Source of the DNA: Motiliproteus sediminis
Lineage (GTDB): Bacteria; Pseudomonadota; Gammaproteobacteria; Pseudomonadales; Balneatricaceae
Assembly: GCF_017912535.1 (NCBI RefSeq)
Contig: NZ_JAERQK010000005.1
Location: 1 to 64,000, forward strand
DNA length: 64,000 nucleotides
Direction of reading: 5' to 3'
A program made the position numbers and the translations under genes. Below the pieces are notes generated by a model, which worked only from the letters and a program-made list of their open reading frames with translations, was not told where the DNA came from and ran no database searches. Position 1 is the stretch's first letter; each line of letters begins with the position of its first letter. Positions 1-8,617 of the stretch are shown piece after piece.

Positions 1-135
1 GGTACCCAGCTTCAGGATCGGCATCAGTTTCAGGCCCAGTTGCAGGAACAGGCCAACGCCGAGAATCAGGACCAGCATCATCGGTCCCCAGACGATACCG
101 TTGATACTGCTGATGATATCGGTAAGTGCTTGCAT
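1..135 (-). CDS. Sodium:alanine symporter (AGCS family), N-terminal fragment
   Basis: Only the first 45 codons are in the window; the gene runs off the left edge. The visible residues read MQALTDIISSINGIVWGP and then a hydrophobic helix rich in L, G and V. This is the typical start of AGCS-family Na+/alanine (AlsT/DagA-type) symporters, which carry D- or L-alanine or glycine across the inner membrane. It lies downstream of dadA and two ridA genes on the same strand, so alanine uptake feeding DadA is a reasonable inference. The family call rests on this short stretch alone. Confidence 0.7.
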   Translation of the reverse strand, partial: MQALTDIISSINGIVWGPMMLVLILGVGLFLQLGLKLMPILKLGT

Positions 136-281
136 CGTTTTTCCTCATCATTGTTGTTATAAGCGCCCGCTCGTCGAGGAGGGGCGGAGTGAGTCGCGAC
201 GGGCAAGTCCGCCGCGACCCGGGCACCGGGGGTACCTGTCATAGAGGGTGCGCCCCGGCTATCGGTGGTGAGTGGGGAGAC

Positions 282-665
282 TCACAGCACCAGAATTGCT
301 TCTACCTCCACGTCCACCGCCTTGGGCAGCTCTTTGACGCCGATGGCGGCGCGGGCCGGATAGGGGGCGTCGAAGTAGCGCATCATCACCTCGTTGACCG
401 CGGCAAAGTTGGCCAGATCGGTGAGAAAGATGTTGATCTTGACGGCGTCGGCCAGGGAACCACCGGCCGCGCTAGCCACGGCGGACAGGTTCCTGAAGAC
501 CTGCTCGGCCTGCGCTTCGAAACCGCCACTCACCACCTCCATGGTGGCCGGGTCGAGCGGGATCTGGCCGGACAGGTAAACGGTGTCGCCGGCCTTGACG
601 GCCTGGGAGTAGGGGCCGATGGCGGCCGGGGCGTCAGGGGTAGAGATAATGGTTTTTGCAGTCAT
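282..665 (-). CDS. ridA: RidA family reactive intermediate deaminase
   Basis: A 127-residue protein of normal RidA length. It starts with the family signature [15 protein letters not shown] and has the internal [10 protein letters not shown] segment and a C-terminal [11 protein letters not shown] region, which contains the arginine that contacts the substrate carboxylate in RidA. RidA hydrolyses reactive enamine/imine intermediates such as 2-aminoacrylate to keto acids and ammonia. It lies in the cytoplasm and is the third gene of the apparent dadA operon, where imino acids made by DadA would be its substrates. Confidence 0.93.
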   Translation of the reverse strand: MTAKTIISTPDAPAAIGPYSQAVKAGDTVYLSGQIPLDPATMEVVSGGFEAQAEQVFRNLSAVASAAGGSLADAVKINIFLTDLANFAAVNEVMMRYFDAPYPARAAIGVKELPKAVDVEVEAILVL

Positions 666-723
666 CTGTGAGTTCCAGTCATCTTTGAGTTCCAGTCATC
701 AGTGGTTACAGGGGTGCTTGGAA

Positions 724-1077
724 TCAGTCTTGTGGCACGGCCGCGATCACCGACATCTCCACCAGCAGTTCCGGGCGAGCCATCGCCGCTTCCACGCAGG
801 CGCGCGCCGGTGCCAGGCCTTCCGGTACCCAGGCGTCCCACACCGCGTTCATGGCCTGAAAATCGGCCATGGTCTTGACGTAGATAGTCACCGATAGCAG
901 TTTGGTTTTGTCGCTGCCGACCGATTCCAGCAGATCGTCGATCTTCTCCAGCGTGGTGCGGGTCTGCTCGCTGATGTCGGCGCTGGCATCCTTGGCTACT
1001 TGGCCACAGAGGTAGACCGTGTGGTTGTGGATCACCGCACGGCTCATGCGTGGCTTGGTTTCGAAACGTTGAATCAT
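724..1077 (-). CDS. Second RidA-family protein in the dadA operon
   Basis: A 117-residue RidA/YoaB-like protein. It has the shortened N terminus of this subgroup ([18 protein letters not shown]), the YLCGQVAKD core segment and a C-terminal [19 protein letters not shown] region with the conserved arginine. Its ATG overlaps the dadA stop codon by four bases (ATGA), so it is translationally coupled to the D-amino acid dehydrogenase. It probably hydrolyses the imino acid released by DadA. The divergence from the neighbouring 127-residue RidA suggests a different substrate preference, which cannot be read from the sequence. Confidence 0.88.
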   Translation of the reverse strand: MIQRFETKPRMSRAVIHNHTVYLCGQVAKDASADISEQTRTTLEKIDDLLESVGSDKTKLLSVTIYVKTMADFQAMNAVWDAWVPEGLAPARACVEAAMARPELLVEMSVIAAVPQD

Positions 1078-2363
1078 GCTGCTTGGGTCGCTCGTTTGGT
1101 GGGTTTCAGGCCACGGTAGCGGCTGGCGTCGAGACCGGTGGGGTCGATGCCGGTCTTGCGACCGCTGATGATGTCTGCCAGCAACTGGCCTGAACCGCAG
1201 GACATGGTCCAGCCCAGAGTGCCGTGACCGGAGTTGGTATAGAGGTTGGGGTAGCGGGTAGCGCCGATCACCGGCGTGCCGTCCGGGGTCATCGGGCGCA
1301 GGCCGGTCCAGAAGTCCGCCTGCTCGACGTCGCCGCCATCGGGGAAGATATCTTTTACCACCATGGTCACGGTGGCGCGGCGCTGGTCCAGCAACTCGTC
1401 GCTGAATGCCGCCAGCTCGGCGGTGCCGGCAACGCGAATGCGATCGTCAAAGCGGGTCATGGCAACCTTGTAGGTTTCGTCCATTACGGTGGAAACCGGG
1501 GCCGCCTCGGGGTTGGTGATCGGTACGGTAAGGGAGTAACCCTTGACCGGGAAGATCGGCAGGCGCACGCCGACTTTATCCAGCAGCGGTGCGCTGTAAC
1601 TACCCATGGCGACGACGTAAGCGTCGGCGGTCTTGGTACCGGCACTGGTCTTGACGCCGGTGATTCTGTCGCCGTCGGTATGAATGCCCAGAACGTGGGT
1701 GTTCATTTTGTAAGTAACACCCATGGTCTTGGTCAGCTCGGCCAGTTGCTGGGTAAACAGCAGGCAGTCGCCGGTTTCGTCATTGGGCAGGCGCAGGCCG
1801 CCGACGATCTTCTCCTGAACCCTTGCCAGCGCCGGCTCGGCGGCGATACAGCCAGCGGTATCCAGGGCTTCATAAGGAACGCCGCAGAGCTCCAGGACTT
1901 CAATATCCTTGGCCGCGTCTTTGACCTGCTTGGCGGTACGGAACAGCTGCAGGGTGCCCTGGCTACGGTTTTCATAGCGGATGCCGGTATCCTGGCGCAG
2001 GTCGACAAAACAGTCGCGGCTGTACTCCGCCAGACGCATCATCCGCTCTTTGTTGATGCTGTATTTGGTGCTGGTGCAGTTGGCCAGCATCTGCGCCATC
2101 CATTTCCACATGGTCGGGCTGATCAGTGGCTGGATCTTGAGCGGCGCATGTTGTTGCAGCAGCCACTTGGCCGCCTTCATCGGTATGCCGGGGGCTGCCC
2201 AGGGGGCGGAGTATCCGGGGGAGATCTGGCCAGCGTTGGCAAAGCTGGTCTCAAGCGCAGGTTGTGCCTGGCGGTCGATAACAGTGACTTCGTGCCCCTG
2301 TTGGGCCAGGTAGTACGCGCTGGTCACGCCGACCACGCCGCTGCCGAGGATAATTATTTCCAT
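1074..2363 (-). CDS. dadA: D-amino acid dehydrogenase DadA
   Basis: A 429-residue FAD enzyme that oxidises D-amino acids, mainly D-alanine, to the 2-oxo acid plus ammonia and passes electrons to the respiratory chain. The N-terminal [18 protein letters not shown] is the dinucleotide-binding GxGxxG fold. [11 protein letters not shown] and the C-terminal [21 protein letters not shown] are typical DadA segments. An upstream in-frame TTG would add eight codons, but the ATG used here has a GGAG ribosome site ten bases upstream and gives the usual N terminus. It faces a divergent Lrp regulator and heads a dadA-ridA-ridA-symporter operon. Confidence 0.95.
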   Translation of the reverse strand: MEIIILGSGVVGVTSAYYLAQQGHEVTVIDRQAQPALETSFANAGQISPGYSAPWAAPGIPMKAAKWLLQQHAPLKIQPLISPTMWKWMAQMLANCTSTKYSINKERMMRLAEYSRDCFVDLRQDTGIRYENRSQGTLQLFRTAKQVKDAAKDIEVLELCGVPYEALDTAGCIAAEPALARVQEKIVGGLRLPNDETGDCLLFTQQLAELTKTMGVTYKMNTHVLGIHTDGDRITGVKTSAGTKTADAYVVAMGSYSAPLLDKVGVRLPIFPVKGYSLTVPITNPEAAPVSTVMDETYKVAMTRFDDRIRVAGTAELAAFSDELLDQRRATVTMVVKDIFPDGGDVEQADFWTGLRPMTPDGTPVIGATRYPNLYTNSGHGTLGWTMSCGSGQLLADIISGRKTGIDPTGLDASRYRGLKPTKRATQAA

Positions 2364-2517
2364 TAGATACTCGCTCCAAAAAGGCAAACAATGATTTATG
2401 CCTTGTGACAGGAACGACTATTGTAAAAACGGTCGGCAAGAAAATGTTTTTGAAAAAAAGACAAAGGCGGGTTATAAAACTGATTATTTTCCAATAAGCA
2501 GATAAAAATAACGACAA

Positions 2518-3009
2518 ATGGCTAAACAACGAAAGCTTGACCGAATAGACAGAAATATTCTCAGGCAGCTGCAGCAGAACGGACGGATGTCCTACGTTGA
2601 CCTGGCTGCCGAGGTGGGGCTCAGCACCACCCCCTGCCTGGAGCGGGTACGCCGGCTGGAAAAAGACGGCGTGATTAAAGGGTACACCGCCATCCTGGAG
2701 CCGCGCCACCTGGAAGCCGGCTTATTGGTGTTCGTGGAGATCAGTCTGACCTACCGCTCCGGTACCGTGTTCGAAGACTTCAAGCGCGAAGTACTGAAAC
2801 TGCCCAACGTAATGGAGTGCCATCTGGTCTCCGGCGATTTCGATTACCTGATCAAAGCAAGGATCAGCGAAATGTCCGCCTACCGCGAACTGCTGGGCGA
2901 ACTGCTGCTGGCGCTGCCCAACGTCGACAAATCGCGCAGCTATATCGTCATGGAGGAGGTGAAAGAGACCTCCAATATCCAGGTGCCGGCGTTCAAGCGC
3001 GAGGATTGA
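2518..3009 (+). CDS. Lrp/AsnC family transcriptional regulator
   Basis: A 163-residue Lrp-type regulator. The N-terminal helix-turn-helix (LDRIDRNILRQLQQNGRMS then LAAEVGLSTTPCLERVRRL) spans about residues 6 to 55, and the ligand-binding RAM domain follows to about residue 150. It is divergent from dadA across a 154-bp gap, the arrangement in which Lrp-like regulators sense alanine and activate dad genes in other proteobacteria. No distinct operator could be picked out by eye, so control of dadA is inference from position. Confidence 0.92.
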   Translation: MAKQRKLDRIDRNILRQLQQNGRMSYVDLAAEVGLSTTPCLERVRRLEKDGVIKGYTAILEPRHLEAGLLVFVEISLTYRSGTVFEDFKREVLKLPNVMECHLVSGDFDYLIKARISEMSAYRELLGELLLALPNVDKSRSYIVMEEVKETSNIQVPAFKRED

Positions 3010-3016
3010 TGCGCGT

Positions 3017-3364
3017 TCAGATCTGCTGTCGGTCGGTCCAGTCTCGCAGCTGCTCCAGAATACAGAGCGCGCTGCGGCCAAAGTCAGTGATCGAGTAGGA
3101 CACCGCAATCGGCCGGGTGGTGATCACCTCACGGATGACCAGCCCCTGCGCTTCCATCTCTTTCAGCCGCTGATCCACCATCTTCTTGCTGGCGCCGCCG
3201 AGCTGGCGCGCCAGTTCGTTGAAGCGCAGCGGTCCATCCTTCAGGTGCCAAAGAATCGAACCCTTCCACTTGCCACCGATCAATCGCATGCCGCGTTCAA
3301 TGGGGCAAGGCTCGGTGCAGGTTTTAGCGGGTTGCGGCGAAGTTACAACTGTATCAACAGGCAT
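3017..3364 (-). CDS. HxlR family winged-helix regulator
   Basis: A 115-residue HxlR-type regulator. It carries CPIERGMRLIGGKWKGSILWHL, with the family cysteine and GGKW motif, followed by LRFNELARQLGGASKKMVDQRL as recognition helix and the wing segment. HxlR proteins sense reactive aldehydes, quinones or redox state through the N-terminal cysteine. It is divergent from the Old Yellow Enzyme gene, so it probably represses that gene and itself. A TTG three codons upstream would extend it, but the ATG gives the usual N terminus; neither has a clear ribosome site. Confidence 0.9.
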   Translation of the reverse strand: MPVDTVVTSPQPAKTCTEPCPIERGMRLIGGKWKGSILWHLKDGPLRFNELARQLGGASKKMVDQRLKEMEAQGLVIREVITTRPIAVSYSITDFGRSALCILEQLRDWTDRQQI

Positions 3365-3382
3365 GAGCAACAAAATTATTCT

Positions 3383-3401
3383 AGGTTACAAAAAGTATAC
3401 T
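3383..3401. promoter_or_regulatory. Candidate HxlR operator
   Basis: An imperfect palindrome, AGGTTACAAAAAGTATACT, lies in the divergent gap just upstream of the HxlR gene start. It has inward-facing GTTAC and GTATAC arms with an A-rich centre, the general shape reported for HxlR-family operators. No copy was found elsewhere in the window, so the assignment rests on position and symmetry only. Confidence 0.35.
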
Positions 3402-3505
3402 GATTGATATTAGTTTCCTTTGGGTCCATAAAGCAAGGGTCAACACTGCAGGGCTCGCCAAGCAGCTGCCCGCAATCCCATTCCTGAACCGAGGATACTG
3501 ATTCG

Positions 3506-4585
3506 ATGAGTACGCTCTTTTCTCCCCTGCGCCTAGGCGCGTTGGAACTTCCCAATCGCGTGCTGATGGCACCGCTGACCCGCTGCCGCGCTGATCAAAA
3601 CCACGTGCCCACCGAACTGATGGCACAACACTACGCCCAGCGTGCCGCTGCCGGGCTGATCATTGCCGAAGCGACCATGGTGATGGAGGGCCACTCCGCG
3701 TTTTGGCGCGAACCCGGTATCTACTCCGAGGCGCAGGTTGCCGGCTGGCGGCGGGTGACCGACGCCGTGCATGCTGCCGGTGGCCGCATCGTGCTGCAGC
3801 TCTGGCACGGCGGCCGCGCTTGTCATCCGGCGCTCAACGATGGCCGCGAGGCGGTGGGCCCCAGTGCCATCGCTATCACCAATGACGAGGTGCATACCCC
3901 CGAGGGCAAACAGGCATACACCGTGCCGCGCGAGCTGGCCGACGACGAACTACCGGCGATAGTAGCCGGCTTTTCCCGGGCGGCGGAAAACGCCAAGCGC
4001 GCCGGCTTTGACGGGGTGGAGGTGCACGGCGCTAACGGCTACCTGCTGGATGAGTTCCTGCGTGACGGTGCCAACCACCGCGGTGGTCCCTATGGCGGGC
4101 CGCTGGAGAACCGCGCGCGGTTGCTGCTGGAGGTGATCGAGGCGGTGACCCAGGTCTGGGGCAGCGACCGGGTCGGGGTGCGGCTGTCACCACTCAACAG
4201 CTTCAATAGCATGCACGACAGTGATCCGGTAGGGCTGGCGACCTGGCTGGCCAAGCGCCTTAACGATTTCAATCTGGCCTACCTGCACCTGATGCGGGCT
4301 GATTTTCTTGGCGAACAGAGTGGTGATGTGGTGACCCCGGTGCGTGAGCACTACCGAGGCAAGCTGATTCTTAACATGGGCTATGACGGCGACGAAGCCG
4401 CCGGGGTCATCGAAGCGGGGCACGCCGATGCGGTGGCGTTTGGGACCGCGTTCCTGGCCAACCCGGATCTGCCGGAGCGGTTGCGTCAGCGGGCAGCGCT
4501 GAACGAGCCGGATCCGACGACGTTCTACAGCCAGGGGGCCGAAGGCTATACCGATTACCCGACCTTAGGTGCTGATCAGAGCTGA
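3506..4585 (+). CDS. nemA: Old Yellow Enzyme family alkene reductase (NemA-like)
   Basis: A 359-residue FMN-dependent NADPH oxidoreductase that reduces activated C=C bonds and nitro compounds. It starts FSPLRLGALELPNRVLMAPL, the OYE barrel entry. VEVHGANGYLLDEF carries the paired substrate-anion ligands His174 and Asn177 and the proton donor Tyr179, and the C-terminal GHADAVAFGTAFLANPDL is the FMN-phosphate loop. Length and motifs fit the N-ethylmaleimide reductase group. It is divergent from an HxlR regulator, consistent with induction by electrophiles. Confidence 0.93.
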   Translation: MSTLFSPLRLGALELPNRVLMAPLTRCRADQNHVPTELMAQHYAQRAAAGLIIAEATMVMEGHSAFWREPGIYSEAQVAGWRRVTDAVHAAGGRIVLQLWHGGRACHPALNDGREAVGPSAIAITNDEVHTPEGKQAYTVPRELADDELPAIVAGFSRAAENAKRAGFDGVEVHGANGYLLDEFLRDGANHRGGPYGGPLENRARLLLEVIEAVTQVWGSDRVGVRLSPLNSFNSMHDSDPVGLATWLAKRLNDFNLAYLHLMRADFLGEQSGDVVTPVREHYRGKLILNMGYDGDEAAGVIEAGHADAVAFGTAFLANPDLPERLRQRAALNEPDPTTFYSQGAEGYTDYPTLGADQS

Positions 4586-4710
4586 TCGTTCTGTGGGGGA
4601 GGCCTGATGCGGGGCCAGGAATCGCGGTTGTCGGCGCTGAGCGGACTTTAGTTCCGGGCCGACCGGTATGGATTTAAAGCTCATTATCGGCGCTTTTTGA
4701 CAGTCCCTGT

Positions 4711-5362
4711 TCCGCCCACCCGGGCGGGTCACTTTTTATCAGTCGTGATAAAAAGTAACCAAAAAGCACTCGCCCACGAAAGTCGCCCTGCGGGACCTGC
4801 GCGCTGACGCCACTTGAGGGGCACAACAGAATGGCCCTCCCTGGCCATACTGTTGCGGCGGCGGCCATCCCGGCGTTCATTCGCTACATCCCTGTAGCTC
4901 ACCCTTCGGGCAGCCTGTGGCTGTGCAAATGGGCAATCCTGCCCATTTGTGCCCCTTACGGGCTGAAACCCCCAAGTGACGCCAGTGCTCGTCGACTTTC
5001 TAACGGGCACGGGGTGCCAGCCGCAACAGTGAGTCTGGTTCGCGTCACGTATGCAAGTGGACCGACTTGTTACCGATGTCCCTTAACCGATACTCGATAT
5101 AGCTACCGGGCTGGCCGGCAGCTCCAACTCCCCCTTTTACGCAGCCGGAGCAGGGTGCGAAGAATCCGATTAAGGCCCGCAGGGGCGAGCGCTGGATGCG
5201 CGAAGCGGCGGCAGTATGGCCAGGGACGGCCATTCTGACGATCCCCGGATTGTTCGTGCCTTGCGCAGGGAATCGGCGCAGCCGACAAGTAAGCGGGGGC
5301 GGTTTTCTTTTGATTCGTTTTCTTTGAGCGTTCAAAGAAAATGAATGCGCCCGGGTGGGCGC
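4711..5362. repeat. Large intergenic hairpin-ended repeat, copy A
   Basis: A 0.65-kb non-coding block bounded by inverted copies of CGCCCACCCGGGCGG (4713-4727; reverse form 5347-5362). Immediately inside each end is a long hairpin: arms ACTTTTTATC and GATAAAAAGT (4731-4756) on the left, TTTTCTTTGA and TCAAAGAAAA (5318-5341) on the right. The interior holds two distinct half-modules, one with CTTGAGGGGCACAACAG (left) and one with a segment ending CTTAATCGGATTC when read on the minus strand (right). An internal hairpin (CAAATGGGCA/TGCCCATTTG) lies at 4926-4949. Copies B and C carry the same modules. Flanks from about 4620 and to about 5480 also resemble the flanks of the other copies. ORFs here look spurious. 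Confidence 0.85.
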
Positions 5363-5481
5363 AATAGAGGGTCAATGCCGACGCGGTAACGAGCTAAAAC
5401 TTCAAAAAGCTGAGGCCAACGCTACTAGCAAAAACGTCCGCTCCGCGCCGATTTTAGCCCCTGCGTCACTGGCGCAGAACC

Positions 5482-5510
5482 AAAAAAAAGGCCTTCATTT
5501 GAAGGCCTTT
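5482..5510 (-). terminator. Intrinsic terminator of the PEP-CTERM gene
   Basis: A ten-base perfect stem (AAAGGCCTTC with GAAGGCCTTT, four-base loop) is followed on the minus strand by a run of eight U residues. It lies just past the stop codon of the PEP-CTERM protein gene. Confidence 0.9.
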
Positions 5511-5517
5511 GATCGTT

Positions 5518-6261
5518 TTAGCGGCGGTAGCGTCGGGCCAGGCCGAGCAAGGCCAGACCCACCAGCGCGATAGTGCCGGGCTCCGGTACCTGCGCGGCGG
5601 CTGCCGGTGTGCTGAGGGTAAAGTTATCGATCTTGTGGTAGTTGGTCAGTCCGCCGGTGGCGCCGGTAAAACCGAAGTGTGCGTCAAAGCCGTTGTAGCC
5701 GGCGAGGGTCGTGTTCAGCATCAGCACGCTGTCGAGGAATACCGACAGTGTGCCTTGGTTGAAGTCGATATCCACATGGTGCCAGTTGGTGTCTTCAAAA
5801 GACGCAGCCGCCGACGGGGAGATGACGTTGGTCCAGTCATTCTGAAGCACATTGATATTGTTACCCACCGGGTAGGTATCGAACGCCACAGCGTAGCCGG
5901 TGAAGCCGGAAAATCCGAGCCCGCTGCCGCCCGAGCCAAGTCCGGGAGCGGTGACCCAGGCGAAGGTCAGGCCGTCGGCCCCGGAACCACCGCCGGCGAC
6001 AAAGTCAAAGCTGGCGCTGAAAATCGACGCATCAACCTGCTGATTCAAGAAGAAGCTGCCGGTACCAACGGTATTGGGCGACAGATCCATATGCGGGGTG
6101 GGGTTGCTGCCGTAGCCGCCGCCGTTGTGGGCGGTAGCCCCGAACGCGGTGAAGTCGCTGCCCAACCCGGCATCAAAGTCATACGAGAATACGGTAGCCT
6201 GGGCGGCGGAGCTGGCCGCAAGCAGGGTGCACAAAGTGATCGCTTGGTAGGTGGTTTTCAT
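5518..6261 (-). CDS. PEP-CTERM sorting domain protein with lectin-like fold
   Basis: A 247-residue exported protein. Residues 1 to about 22 form a signal peptide ending in SAAQA. The middle, with FDFVAGGGSGADGLTFAWV, GYAVAFDTYPVG and NWHHVDIDFNQGTLSVFLD, looks like an L-type (legume) lectin or concanavalin-like beta sandwich that binds carbohydrate. The C terminus is a textbook PEP-CTERM: VPEPGTIALVGLALLGLARR. Such proteins are processed by exosortase and are often tied to exopolysaccharide. No exosortase gene is in the window. The gene is monocistronic and has its own terminator. Confidence 0.9.
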   Translation of the reverse strand: MKTTYQAITLCTLLAASSAAQATVFSYDFDAGLGSDFTAFGATAHNGGGYGSNPTPHMDLSPNTVGTGSFFLNQQVDASIFSASFDFVAGGGSGADGLTFAWVTAPGLGSGGSGLGFSGFTGYAVAFDTYPVGNNINVLQNDWTNVISPSAAASFEDTNWHHVDIDFNQGTLSVFLDSVLMLNTTLAGYNGFDAHFGFTGATGGLTNYHKIDNFTLSTPAAAAQVPEPGTIALVGLALLGLARRYRR

Positions 6262-6441
6262 AGCCTTGAGGGGTCCGTCGGTTCACTAACAATGGTCTTT
6301 ACAAGGCAATATCCGTTCCTGCTTAAGTAAACGACTGTTTTATAATAGCTGTTGTTTTGTAGGTGATAAATATCATCGCCAAAGACGGGTGTGGTGTAAA
6401 AAATACCGACAGTTCGGCGCTCGGTGGCGGTTGCGCCCGGC

Positions 6442-6472
6442 AAAAAAAAAACGGCGGACTCCAGGTCCGCCG
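6442..6472 (-). terminator. Intrinsic terminator of the DsbA-like gene
   Basis: Stem CGGCGGAC and GTCCGCCG with a five-base loop, followed on the minus strand by a U-rich run encoded by nine to ten consecutive A residues. It lies 22 bases past the stop codon of the thioredoxin-fold gene. Confidence 0.9.
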
Positions 6473-6493
6473 CTGTTGTCCCTCAGATCAGGC

Positions 6494-7540
6494 TTACTGG
6501 GTCAGCGCCTGCTCGATAATCTTCGGCAGCTCCTGCGCTGCTTCATGCAGGTGCTGCTTCTCGCCGTTAACGAAGAACGTCGGGGTGCCGGTGACACCCG
6601 CAGCGATCGCCTGCTGCTCTGAACGCTTGACCTTGGCGGCGGTGGCGTCGTCGGCCACGCACTGGTCAAACGCGGCCATATCGAGCTTCAGTTCGCTGGC
6701 AATCTGGCGTGCCGATTCGTGGGTCAGGCTCTCCTGCCGGGCAAAGGCTTCGTCCTGGTAGGCCCAGAACCGGCCCTGGGCATCGGCGCAAACCGCGCCT
6801 TCAGCGACCGTGCGGGAGATGCCGGAACGGTTGATGGGAAAGTCCATGTACACGAACCTGACCCGATCCAGATACGGCTCCAGCACCGGCTTGAGGCTGA
6901 CATGGGACGCCTTGCAGTGGGGGCACTGGTAGTCAGCGAACTCGACAATAGTGACCTTGGCGTTTGCCGGGCCCTTGCTGGGGTAGCCTGCGGTATCGAT
7001 CTCGACGGCGGCCGACTTGGGCGGCTCGATATGCAGGGTCAACTCCTTCAGCGAAATCAGTTTCTGCAGCAGCGCCTGCTGTTCGCGCTGCTGGGCCGCC
7101 TGGGTCATGTAGTTGCGAATGTCGTCGCGGACGTTTTCATAGGCGCCGTTGATGGCGGCCCGATTGGATTCGTAGAAACCGCGCATCTGCTCCTCTGTGG
7201 GTGACGGTACCGCGAACAACCGCTCGGCAACCTGCTGCTTGGTTTCGTTATTCTTGGCCGCCTGCTGTTCGATGTAGAGCTCCAGTGCTGCCGCCTGTGC
7301 TACCGCCTTGCGGTTGTTGTAGGCTTCCATTTCGCTCTGGAACAGGGGCTGGCGGTAGCGCGCCGGCAGGTCGGTACTGCTATAGCTCTTGCCTGCCAGG
7401 GTAAACAGTGCGTTGCTGTGTTGCGCCTCTGGCTGTTTGCCGGGCTGCATCACCATAAACACGGTGCCTGCCAGCAGCACCAGCGCGGTGATGATGTTGA
7501 GGGGGGTAAGGTTGCGCTTCAGCGCTGATTCGTCGCTCAT
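6494..7540 (-). CDS. Membrane-anchored DsbA-family thiol oxidoreductase
   Basis: A 348-residue protein with one N-terminal membrane anchor (about residues 14-31) and the rest in the periplasm. Residues about 45-170 are helical and charged, resembling the N-terminal region of SurA/PpiC-type chaperones. A DsbA-like thioredoxin domain then starts at about residue 185 (AKVTIVEFADYQCPHC). The active-site CPHC is at 206-209 and the cis-proline segment is GVTGTPTFFVNG. It probably oxidises or isomerises cysteines of exported proteins. The helical N-terminal extension makes it longer than simple DsbA proteins. Confidence 0.88.
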   Translation of the reverse strand: MSDESALKRNLTPLNIITALVLLAGTVFMVMQPGKQPEAQHSNALFTLAGKSYSSTDLPARYRQPLFQSEMEAYNNRKAVAQAAALELYIEQQAAKNNETKQQVAERLFAVPSPTEEQMRGFYESNRAAINGAYENVRDDIRNYMTQAAQQREQQALLQKLISLKELTLHIEPPKSAAVEIDTAGYPSKGPANAKVTIVEFADYQCPHCKASHVSLKPVLEPYLDRVRFVYMDFPINRSGISRTVAEGAVCADAQGRFWAYQDEAFARQESLTHESARQIASELKLDMAAFDQCVADDATAAKVKRSEQQAIAAGVTGTPTFFVNGEKQHLHEAAQELPKIIEQALTQ

Positions 7541-7643
7541 GGTACGGGTTCCGTCGTACGTTAGTTGTTGCCGGCGGCCACTGTAACAGCAGCGGCTGCA
7601 TTTCGTCTAAGCCTGTGAGCGAAAACAGCGCAGAGGGTTCCCC

Positions 7644-8606
7644 ATGTTTGGACTGATCCAGCTTGGACGCGGGTTGCTGGTGGCACTGTTGCTGCTGCCG
7701 CCGGCCGCCGGCGCGGCAACCCTGAACGGCTTTGACCTTGATGATGCCTCGATTCCGGCCGACGAGATCCGCGCCGGCGGTCCACCCCGTGACGGCATCC
7801 CGGCCATCGATGCACCGCGTTTTGTCGGTGCCGCTGAGGCCCGCTTTCTAACTCCGCACAGCCGCGTAATCGGGGTAGCGATAAACGGTGATGCCCGCGC
7901 TTATCCGATCGCCATTCTCAACTGGCATGAAGTGGTTAATGATCGCCTCGGTGATACCAATCTGGTGGTCACCTACTGTCCCCTCTGCGGTACCGGGGTG
8001 GTGTATCGCGCCGAGCAGGATCAGCGGCTGCTCAGCTTCGGGGTTTCCGGGCTGCTCTACAACAGTGACGTACTGCTCTACGATCGCGAGACCGAATCGC
8101 TCTGGTCGCAGCTGCTGCATGGAGCGATCAGCGGTCCGCTCAAGGGCGCGGAGCTGGTGCAGTTGCCGTCGCTGCTGACCAGTTGGAGCGATTGGCAACG
8201 GCGCTACCCCGCCACCCGGGTGCTGTCTACCGACACCGGCTATCGGCGCAACTATGAGCGCAACCCCTACGGCGGCTACGACGAGAGTCTGGCGCTCTAT
8301 TTTCCGGTAGCGTTTCTGAGCCAGCAGTTTCACCCCAAGGAGCGGGTACTGGGGGTGGAGCGGGCTGGGGTCGCCAGAGCCTACCCTTTTTCCGAACTGG
8401 CCAAACTCGGCAACATCGGCGAGCTGAGCGACCAGCTGGGTGATGAGGTAGTGCGGATCCGCTACGACGCTGAAGCACGCAGCGCCGAGCTGCTCGATGC
8501 CGGCGGCCAGCCGCTGGCGGCGATCAACGCCTTCTGGTTTGCCTGGTATACCTTTCACCCGGACACCGAGGTCTATCGCGCGCCGCGGAGCGACGACGCG
8601 CGCTAG
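7644..8606 (+). CDS. DUF3179 domain-containing secreted protein
   Basis: A 320-residue protein with a signal peptide (hydrophobic to about residue 25, ending AGAA) followed by a full DUF3179 domain. Diagnostic segments are VIGVAINGDARAYPI, ILNWHEVVND, the double-cysteine VTYCPLCGTGVVY (Cys112, Cys115) and FGVSGLLYNSDVLLYDRETESLW. The family is widespread in marine bacteria and its biochemical role is not established. The CxxC and histidines suggest metal or redox chemistry outside the cytoplasm, which is inference. It converges on purK with an 11-base gap. Confidence 0.9.
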   Translation: MFGLIQLGRGLLVALLLLPPAAGAATLNGFDLDDASIPADEIRAGGPPRDGIPAIDAPRFVGAAEARFLTPHSRVIGVAINGDARAYPIAILNWHEVVNDRLGDTNLVVTYCPLCGTGVVYRAEQDQRLLSFGVSGLLYNSDVLLYDRETESLWSQLLHGAISGPLKGAELVQLPSLLTSWSDWQRRYPATRVLSTDTGYRRNYERNPYGGYDESLALYFPVAFLSQQFHPKERVLGVERAGVARAYPFSELAKLGNIGELSDQLGDEVVRIRYDAEARSAELLDAGGQPLAAINAFWFAWYTFHPDTEVYRAPRSDDAR

Positions 8607-8617
8607 TACTCAGCCGC

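Noticed and set aside
1224-2366. 380-codon open frame on the plus strand opposite dadA
   Set aside because: High-GC shadow frame, with low-complexity Gly/His/Gln-rich translation and no family; dadA is certain on the other strand.
6258-6443. 61-codon frame before the PEP-CTERM gene, overlapping its start
   Set aside because: No ribosome site, no family, and it covers the probable promoter region of that gene.
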